Below are positions 31,501 through 38,781 of a DNA stretch of 38,781 nt, piece by piece (the stretch's first letter is position 1; each line of letters starts with the position of its first letter). The stretch comes from Mesotaenium endlicherianum (lineage: Eukaryota; Streptophyta; Zygnematophyceae; Zygnematales; Mesotaeniaceae). The stretch covers positions 604,691 through 643,471 of the forward strand of contig WELA01006786.1 in assembly GCA_009602735.1 (NCBI GenBank), written 5' to 3'. Both the position numbers and the translations under genes were made by a program. The notes beneath the pieces were generated by a model. It was not told the origin of the DNA. It ran no database searches and was given only the letters and a program-made list of their open reading frames with translations.

Positions 31501-33323
31501 ATGCGACCCCGCTCTGCTCGCAGACTGCTGGAAGACAACAGTGCCTGGGGTCGCCCTCGAAAGCCCTGCTGAGCTGGCCAGTACATTTGGGAAGGCTGCG
31601 TCTCTTGGGGACGGCAGCAGTTTAGATGACAGAGGATTAGGGTTCACCATTGGCAGCACGAGCGCGCACAGAGTAGGCACATGCGCGCCAGCTCTCACCG
31701 TCACTGCGCTGTGTGAGCACGTCGATCGCTACACGGGCATTGTCAGCTTCCGCCCCGGGGCCCAGGGCCAAGTGCAGATCAGAGAGCGGCAGCTGGAGGG
31801 AGAGGACTGCTACGAGGACGCCGCCTGGTCACTGGAGCTCGCCGTCGGCAGGTTTGCGTTCTCACTTATCTGGTTCAGGACTTTCAGCTCCCTGCTGCTG
31901 AAATAGGCAGGCTTTTTTCAAGTCCTGGCCTTGGCCCTCTTTACTGGTTGTGCATGTCTCCAAACGTAGCTTCTTGTCCTCCTTGAATTTCATATGCACG
32001 AGCTCGTGGACCTTTCAATCTGCATGACAAGGTGTGATCTTCTTCTTCTGCATGCGCTTTCTGCCGTGGGTGAGGGGTGCATGCATGCAGCGACTCGGCG
32101 GTGCTGCGGGTGGCGTGGCCCGTGGTGGTGCGGAGTGCCAACCTGCGGGTGTCACGCAAGAACGGCACCGTCTCCTTCAGCATCCCCAAGAGCGCCGCAT
32201 GGCCCCCGATGGGCGGCAAGAAGCTGAGCATGGAGGCCCTGCAGCTGTGGCCCCCGGGAAGCGCGGGCAAAGAGAGGCTGGATCTGTGCGTGCAAGGCAT
32301 GTTCAGGCTCGGAAAGATGATGCTCAGCATGCAGCCCAGTTGGGTGCCTGAGGGTCACCACCTGGGTCTGCGCAACTGCCTGCATGTCATGTTTGCGTGG
32401 CTGAAGGAGCAGGAGCCTGCTTGCTTTGTCGTTATGGACCCCGACAATGGTGGAGGTCCCAATTGGACGCTGAGCATCAGCGCGCAGCGCTTGCGCGAGG
32501 CTCCCGGGGGCTTCCCGGTGCTGGAGGTGGTGTACAACGACATCGACCGCATGCAGAGGCTGCTGGTCGAGCGGAGGATTGCGATTGCAGACGCAGACAT
32601 TTTTGCTTACTGCGTGGGCACTCTCGAGTCGAGGCATGTCGTGGAGTTGCACCTCCCCGCGGGGGTGATCAAGCTGCTGCTGGCGCTCCTGCGGAGGTGC
32701 TCCAGCCTGGTGCAGCCGCCCGTGTGGCAGAGGAGCCACGCGGAGCAGCACCCTGGGTGGGTAGCGTCCTTCTTGCCCCTCGTGTACCCCGAGGACGTCC
32801 CGCCCTTTGAGGGGACGGTGCCGCCCACAATCACGCCGAGAATGGTGCCATCAAGCAAAATTGTAGCAAGGGCTTGTCCCCCAGAGGTCGTGGAGGCCCC
32901 TTGCGAGCAGGACGAGGCAGCTGCAGAGAAGCCCCCGCCCAAGCTGGTAAGGGCAAGGCTGACAACGGCACACCTGGCGCCGCCTCTGAGGCCGGGACTT
33001 CCAGGACAGCGACTGGCCTGCAAGGAAGGCCTGCGGGGCAGACTAGTGGCGCCAGCAAGGGGGCCAGTGGCACTGGAGATGCGCTGCTTGTGGCTTCAGG
33101 CAAGGTGGCGGATGCAGCCGGAGGTCTTAGACGAGAGATCCTGGATCGAGGAAAGCTCCCGAAGGGTGCGCCCAAAGCGTGTGACGTGTGCGGTGTCGTT
33201 GACAAGAAGGTCCACAGGTGCACCGTGTGCAAGGCTGCTGCGTACTGCAGCAGAGAGTGCCAGAAACTCGCCTGGCCTTCCCACAAAGAGCTCTGCAAGC
33301 AGAGCTCAGGAGGTGGCCGGTAA
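28561..33323 (+). CDS. DUF4470 and MYND zinc-finger protein, probably frameshifted
   Basis: Exons read: about 28561-28709, 29256-30411, 30617-30773, 30867-31851, 32091-32946 and 33060-33323 (stop TAA). The first two give a DUF4470-type region (YLIGKTRAQSL, ADMLLLGFGDIRHVLQ, then FHLNDSNNVALARAALLLL). The middle has no recognised domain. The end is a complete MYND zinc finger: CDVCGVVDKKVHRCTVC, AYCSRECQKLAW, HKELC. MYND fingers usually bind proline-rich partners; proteins with this domain pair have no assigned function that I know. Near 31440 the frame shifts; the tandem copy has 10 more bases there, so this copy carries a deletion. At 32947 a second frame change is either a 7-base loss or a 113-bp intron with a perfect GTAAGG donor. 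First exons are not found. Confidence 0.78.
31852..32090 (+). other. Intron of the DUF4470/MYND gene
   Basis: The donor is GTTTGC at 31852 and the acceptor is GCATGCAG at 32083-32090; the split codon AG|C gives VGSDSAVLRVAW. The phase fits on both sides. Confidence 0.65.
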
Positions 33324-34209
33324 CGGTTCTCAACAAAATGGGGGAGGTTGGATTGAAGGGCAAGACGCACCATTTCCAAGTTAGCGATGTAATGCGTTAG
33401 GGAGGGATATCACATGAGTGTGATTACTTAATTCAAAATGTCGAAATGAAAGATACTGTATCTACTTAATCACGGCAGATATAGTAAGTACATTTGTAAA
33501 GGGAAGACTTGGTGAAACTTATACTTTTAAATGGCCGGCAAAAGAAATTGACATAGCAATCAACTTCTTTCTCATTTTTTTGTCTCAACAATTGCTCTTG
33601 ATGCAGACTTCTTAATCATAAAATGCGATTGTTTTTTTATATTTAGTTTCATTATGATTTATGTTTAAAATGCTCGAGGTGTTAAGTACTTACTAGAAGT
33701 TTCTAAACTAAAAAATTGCATCGGCAAACACCATTTAAGGCAATAAAATTTAAACACGGCCATATGATGTGCAACATGCAAGGCCAAAAGGGTGACCACC
33801 AAGTACCATCACATCTCAATGCACGGGTTTCAACGATAAGTGCAAATGCCAAATGCCCTGATATTATCCAGCCAGCCACTGAGGGTTGCACCTATCAGCA
33901 GTGCATGTCAAGGGGTCTGATGCCCTGCATTCAAGACACAGACACAGACAGTGACACAGACTAGCTGACTACATGCATATTAACTTTCCCGCCCACCTGC
34001 ATCATAACCGCAATTGTGAAAGCAACATGCATGCTCATTGCTCTCAAGGACATACTCCCAATCATCATGAGATACAGGGACTCTAGAAAGTTTGAAGGCC
34101 ACTAAATAGAACAACATTTGGCAGCAGCAGCAGCGGCGGCGGCAGCCAACACGTGCCTCTGGGAGGGTCTTTGTCGGGGGCCCTGCCGCAGACAGGCTGA
34201 CGCCACTAA
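33324..34209. other. Intergenic, AT-rich
   Basis: No gene is supported. A (GCA)n(GGC)n run lies at 34121-34144. It separates the DUF4470/MYND gene from its tandem copy. Confidence 0.45.
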
Positions 34210-36060
34210 CCTTCCTGGGGCTGCACCTAGCCATCCTCGCTACTGACAAGCTCCTGGCCGGGGGTGGGCCGGACGGTGTTCCCTGCGGCATCACAGGGGC
34301 CCTAGATTGTCTCAATCGCCGCTGCTTCAATCTGGCGACCGACGGCACCGAGGGCGAGTGCAGATTGGCCTCGGTGACGACGCTCACGTTCGCCCTCCTG
34401 CTCCTCCGGCTGTGCCCCCTGCTCTCGCGCAGCATGCTTGCCCAGCAATCTCCCCGTACCCCCATCTTCCTGTACAACATTGTATCGGCATGGCCACGGC
34501 TTCTTTATAGCTCAAGGTTCCTTCATGCAGGGCTGGCGGGCGGCCCTCTTCCTGTTGGCTCGCACCGGGATTGGCCATCTGCTGGCGTGGGGCAGGTGGC
34601 TGCTTGCCGGCCTCTCCTTGAAGCCGACCACGCCTCCCGTTGTGCTGTACTCCAGAAAGCTGGAGGGGCTGCTGAGCACAGCCCCCCCCTCTGGGCCGCA
34701 CGTTGCCAGGCAAAGCCCGTTGAGGCTCTACCTGGTCGCCAGCAAGGACAAGCACAACTTGTGCGCGTGCCTCACGTACCTGCCTGAGCTGCTGGAGGCC
34801 AGGCTCACAGGGGGGCTCACTCACGGGGACTCCGAATACCCCCGTGCTGTGCATCCCCTGCTGGAACTCTACCACTGTGCACGTCATTGACAGCTTCAGC
34901 CTCTCGTGAGACGACAGGTGCCTCGTCTTCCCGGTGCCAGCAAGTCTTGGCCTGCCGGAGAGGTCAACAATCGTGGCGCTGGCAACGCTGAGAGCTACAG
35001 CATTGTGGACGACCCAGGGCTGCTCGCACTGCGAGAAGACAACGGTGCCCGGGGTTGCCTTGGGGAGCGTCGGTGACTCAGCCGGTGCTCTTGGAAGGGC
35101 GATGTCTCTCGGGGACGACGCAAGTTCTGGTGATGGAGGGCCCGGGTCCAGGTCGGGTCCAGGTCCACGCGCTTGCCCTGGACTGACCTGCCACTTGTCT
35201 CCCTCAAGGCTCTCTGTGAGCATGCGGTTTGTTACACGGGCGTCGTGAGCATTCCCTGGGGGGACCAGGGCAAAGTGCTGGAGCTGGTGTACAACTATTC
35301 ACGAATGCGGAGGCTGCTGGAAGAGCGGAGGCTTGTGCGGCTGTGCCTGCAGACGTTCTTGCGTACAGCGTGCGCACTCTCGAGTCGAGGCATGCTCCTC
35401 CACGCGGGGGTGATCCGGCTGCTGCTGGCGCTCCTGTGGAGGTGCTCCAGCCTGGTGGAGCCGTTCGTGTGGCAGAGGAACCACGCGGAGCAGCGCCCCG
35501 GGTGGGTGGCGTCCTTCTTGCCCCTCGTGTACCCTGAGGACATTTCGCCCTTTGAGGGGACGGTGCCGCCCGGGATCACGCCGAGAATGGTGGTGAAGGG
35601 TTGTCCCCTGCCGGCCGGGGAGCCGCCCCGTGAACAGGGCAGGCCTGAAAAGAATGTCCTGCCCAAGCAGCCTGCTGGCAAAAGCAAGGCTGCCAGCAGG
35701 ACACCTGGCGCCGCCTCTGATGTCGGAACTTCTGAGACAGCAGCTAGCCAGAGAACAAAGCCTACAGGCCAGGGAGGTGTCGCTGGCGAGGCAGCCGGTG
35801 GAGATGCAGACGGATCTTGCGGTGCACTCAAGGTGGTGGATACAGCCAACGTTTTGAACAAAAAGACCGGAAAGCCAAGAAAGTATGCGAAAGGTGCACT
35901 CAAAGCGTGTGACGTGTGCAATGCCGTTCACGAGAAGGTCCACAGCTGTACGGCGTGCAAGAGTGCTGCGTATTGCAGCCAAAAGTGCCAGAAACTCGCC
36001 TGGCCTTCCAAAGAGCTCTGCAAGCAGATGTCAGCGGGTGGCCGGCAGCGTGCCACGTAA
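34210..36060 (+). pseudogene. Tandem second copy of the DUF4470/MYND gene, truncated and mutated
   Basis: It matches the first copy from LTFALLLLRLCPLLSRS (about 34383) to the MYND end (stop TAA 36058-36060). The DUF4470 front is absent. Lesions: a frame change between 34430 and 34520 (before GWRAALFLLARTGIGH), another between 34790 and 34865, an in-frame TGA at 34907-34909, another frame change near 35140-35200, and an internal deletion at about 35275 that joins sequence matching 31776 of copy 1 to sequence matching about 32521. The MYND finger (CDVCNAVHEKVHSCTAC, AYCSQKCQKLAW) lacks the conserved His before the last Cys because one codon is missing (SKELC against SHKELC). The last 880 bases remain one open frame (35173-36060), so a short protein is not excluded. 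The section 34210-34380 before the match reads openly but has no counterpart in copy 1. Confidence 0.82.
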
Positions 36061-36776
36061 CAATCAACTGAATGCCTGATAGTTCGAGGTGGGATCTTGA
36101 AAAAGGCTAAAGGCAAATAAAAAAATGGACTCCGGTAGCTCGCAAATATCATGATTGACGTGTTGAGAGTAGCATCACCCTATTGCAAGCCCAACCTTGG
36201 TATCGAGCCAAGGCCCAAATCTAAGGGTTCACTATTGCAGGTGTAGCAGGCTGCACGTAAAAGAGTAGTCCTCGTGGCAACCAATAATGACACAGGAGTG
36301 ATAGTCAGCAATAAATGTTGGCAGAGCAGCTAGCTTCTCACAACTCTTTGTTACCCCGGGAACCTCAATTTCTGATGATGCAGTCCTTGTCATTGTGTGG
36401 ATTTGTTTTCCGCAGGTCATCCATCACTAAGCCTTCTGTTTAGAAAAAAAGTGTGGCAGAAGCATGGGACAAAAAGGTATGTGCAATTAAGAACGTCTAC
36501 AAGCACCACATATGAGGCCCTTGCATGTTTTCATGGCCATGTGACCTTCACGCAAGGCCACAGGGTAGACCACCAGTGACCAATTCATCTCAGGCATCAA
36601 CCGCTGCCGATATCACATCATCTATAAAATGCAAGCGAGATGTTCAAGTAGTCAACAGAACTGGACCTTCTAACACTACATGTGGTCCACATCCAATCGC
36701 GCGAGCACTCTCATCTTGTGTAACTTATTACACGTGACTAGAGGCTGCCTTCTAAACGCAAGCATGTGGACCGTGG
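36061..36776. other. Intergenic between convergent genes
   Basis: No frame is supported. It lies between the 3' ends of the MYND copy (+) and the coiled-coil gene (-), so it probably holds both 3' untranslated regions; AATAAA at 36115-36120, 55 bases after the MYND stop, may be a polyadenylation signal. Confidence 0.4.
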
Positions 36777-38414
36777 TCACCTCTGCGGCCGCGAAACAGA
36801 AGACTGGTCAGTGAGGGCACGGCCCCTCAACTTTGCCGAGAGCTCCGACATGTAGGCCCTGAGCTTGTTAGGGTTGCAGAAGAAGTCGACAAACACGTGG
36901 CGCTCCTCCGTCAGCTCGTGGGCTTGCCGCTTCAGGGCCTGCATGCGTGCAATTAAACGGGACCCTTCAGAAGCTGTAACTCAAGCTCGAAACATGGCTG
37001 CTTGGCACGTGGTGCTCTTCCCTCGTCGCACAACTGCGGTGGCTCTCCCAACTATGTTCAGAGACGTGGAGCAGGTTTCAACATCAGAAATAGCTTCTAC
37101 CAAGTACTCTGTCACAATGATGCAGATTCTCTATGCATCGTTGGCACGCGGCATTCTCCTTGACCAGTACAGAACACTCTGCCAATCGACAGCTGGCACC
37201 TCTCTAAGCTGCCAGCTGTGCAAGCCAAGAGCACAGCAATGCACGCACTTGGGCCACCGTATGCCCGTTCCCAGGACCCAAATTGCAGCACCTGGCACCT
37301 CTGCAGCCCGTATCCACAATACGTGCGTGCCAGCCGGCCTGGCCTGGCCTCTTCACGTGAGCCTTTCACCACCCTCTTTCAGGCTAGCAGAGATGAGCAG
37401 AGCCCCACCAGAGGTGCTCCTTGCATGCAGTGCAAGCCTGGGGACACGATGCTCGACGAGCAAACACTGGCCAGTGTAGCCCGACAAAAAAGAAAAGAAA
37501 AGAGCAAGAAGAAAGAGGGGGATGGGGAGGGGGCATGGGCGGGGAGGAGCTGCGGAACCTGCAGCCTGGCCTGGTGCTCGCGGTTGACCTCGTCCACCGC
37601 CAGCGTGAACCGCTTGTCCGCCTCCTCCACCTTTGCCAGCTGGCCCGCGACCACCTGCATGCACAGGTGGACGCCCGCCCGCCAGGAGAGCCGACGTGGG
37701 TCAGAGTGTGGTACACAAGGACAGTCCTCACAGGCGGAGTTGTCCACTTGGCTCGAGACACACACAGGGCCCATCCACTTGGCTGAAGAGACAGGGGGCC
37801 CAGACAACTGGTATGATCCAACAGTGGCCTCCAGGCTACACACGCCTGTCGCGGCGTGTCCACCCTTGGGACAGAGTCGAGGGAAGCCGCAGGCGGCCAT
37901 AATGTGGCAGGCGTGCGCTTGCTTCAGAGCTGGACTATGAAGTTGCTTAATCAGGCATAAGGTCCTGCCCGAGTTCCAAGGGGGGCGTTTTTCCACAGGC
38001 GCAAATGGCAGCCCACTGCCACTACTCCTTGGAAGTCCTCGTGAGCCCTGCAGCGGAAGTGCGGCGAGGGTGCCTCTTCCAGCATGCTCATGGGAGTGCC
38101 ACCATCAGCACCCCCACGCCGCAAGACGGGCGGGACTCACTTCTTTCTTTTTCTCAAGCAACACAGTGGAACGCGGGCACAAGGCAGTTGCTCACCAGGC
38201 AGAGAGTAGAGAGCAGACAAGAACAGCTGCAAGAAGAAGAAGTAGGACAGTAGCAGCAGCAGCAGCAGCATCAGAAGCAGGTAACGCAAGAGGTAGATTT
38301 TCCGTAACAGGGGTGGGAGAGGGGGGGAGGGCACTGACGGGGGGCGTGAGCTGCAGCTGCGCCGTGGCCGAGGACGAGTGCAGCCGCTTGTGCAGGCTTC
38401 CCACCACGTCCTCC
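36777..38414 (-). CDS. Coiled-coil protein of unknown function, C-terminal exons
   Basis: Three minus-strand exons read with matching phases. 38414-38339 (acceptor GGGCACAG, donor GTCAGT) encodes EDVVGSLHKRLHSSSATAQ. 37654-37559 (acceptor GCATGCAG, donor GTTCCG) encodes VVAGQLAKVEEADKRFTLAV and DEVNREHQARLQ. 36938-36777 (acceptor GCATGCAG, stop TGA 36777-36779) encodes ALKRQAHELTEERHVFVDFF and NKLRAYMSELSAKLRG. Inner ends are phase 0. Heptad-like spacing of Leu/Val/Ala with many Glu, Arg and Lys indicates a coiled coil. A further exon near 38035-38110 (MSMLEEAPSPHFRC) is possible. The gene starts beyond the right edge. I do not recognise the family. GC-rich codon use matches the RF3 exons. 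Confidence 0.65.
38251..38271. repeat. (CAG)n trinucleotide repeat
   Basis: Short AGC/CAG run within the presumed intron after the 38414-38339 exon of the minus-strand gene. Confidence 0.8.
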
Positions 38415-38471
38415 CTGTGCCCACAATAACAGGACATGCACAACCAACAGCACAGCATCTTCAGCAAACTT

Positions 38472-38781
38472 GTGTCATCTCTTCATTTCCCCCTCCCTTT
38501 TTCCCCCTCGCCCGCCCTCTCCCCCTCCCTCTCTGCCCCCCTCCCCTTCTCTCACCACCCCTCCCTCCCCATCTTGAATCTTCCCCTCCAGTTTCCCCTC
38601 CCGAGTCCTCACTTCCTCCCCTCTCTCCCTTCCTCTTCCTATCCCCCTCTTGCTTTTGCCCATGCTCTCCTCCCCGCCCTCTCCCTCTTGCGCTCTTGCA
38701 CGCACTCCCTCTCCCTCACCCTTGTCCGCTCTCCCTCCTCCTTCTTCCGGCCCCTCCCCCTCTTGCCCTCTTCCCATCCCC
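38472..38781. repeat. Polypyrimidine low-complexity tract at the window end
   Basis: Almost pure C/T on the + strand (G/A on the minus strand). Probably an intron of the coiled-coil gene, in the style of the RF3 introns. Open frames on the minus strand here are low-complexity chance products. Confidence 0.8.

Noticed and set aside
34384..35223. 279-codon minus-strand open frame
   Set aside because: It is the antisense of the second MYND copy; homology to copy 1 is on the plus strand.
1..38781. CRISPR array, bacterial operons or rRNA genes
   Set aside because: No regularly spaced identical repeats, no bacterial gene arrangement and no rRNA sequence seen; the spliced genes show a eukaryotic nuclear origin.

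Overview
The window is nuclear DNA of a eukaryote, most likely an alga. It holds intron-rich, GC-rich host genes with GT-AG introns, separated by AT-richer DNA full of nested, decaying transposable elements. A bacterial/plastid-type peptide chain release factor 3 split into exons points to a photosynthetic host. A cytosine-5 methyltransferase inside a retrotransposon polyprotein recalls elements described in charophyte algae and dinoflagellates. Neither point fixes the species, and I make no firm lineage call.

Layout. (1) 1-6808: 3' half of a nuclear RF3 gene (+), eight exons visible with matching phases; its introns are loaded with CT, TG/CA and GAT simple repeats. (2) 6809-12848: mostly non-coding, AT-richer DNA with two weak minus-strand hypothetical genes (8135-9190 and 9227-9578). 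(3) 12849-25760: nested transposons. A broken hAT transposase fragment (12849-13535) abuts a minus-strand LTR-type retroelement whose gag, zinc knuckles, protease and DNA methyltransferase lie in order from right to left. That retroelement is split by a complete 7488-bp hAT transposon (14786-22273) with an 18-bp perfect TIR, an 8-bp perfect target duplication (TTCATGAG), a two-exon transposase with no lesion I can see, and about 2.7 kb of hairpin-forming, A-poor satellite. (4) 25761-28560: no clear genes; a CpG-rich block with strong inverted repeats lies at 27110-27860. (5) 28561-36060: a DUF4470/MYND zinc-finger gene and a tandem, truncated, heavily mutated second copy. (6) 36777-38414: the last exons of a minus-strand coiled-coil protein gene that runs off the right end.

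History that can be read. A retroelement carrying a methyltransferase in frame behind its protease was present and has decayed by stops and frameshifts. The hAT then inserted exactly within the short linker between protease and methyltransferase; its target duplication is still perfect, so it is younger. No reverse transcriptase, RNase H or integrase is visible, so the retroelement copy is incomplete on its 3' side. The MYND pair records a local duplication followed by independent lesions in the two copies.
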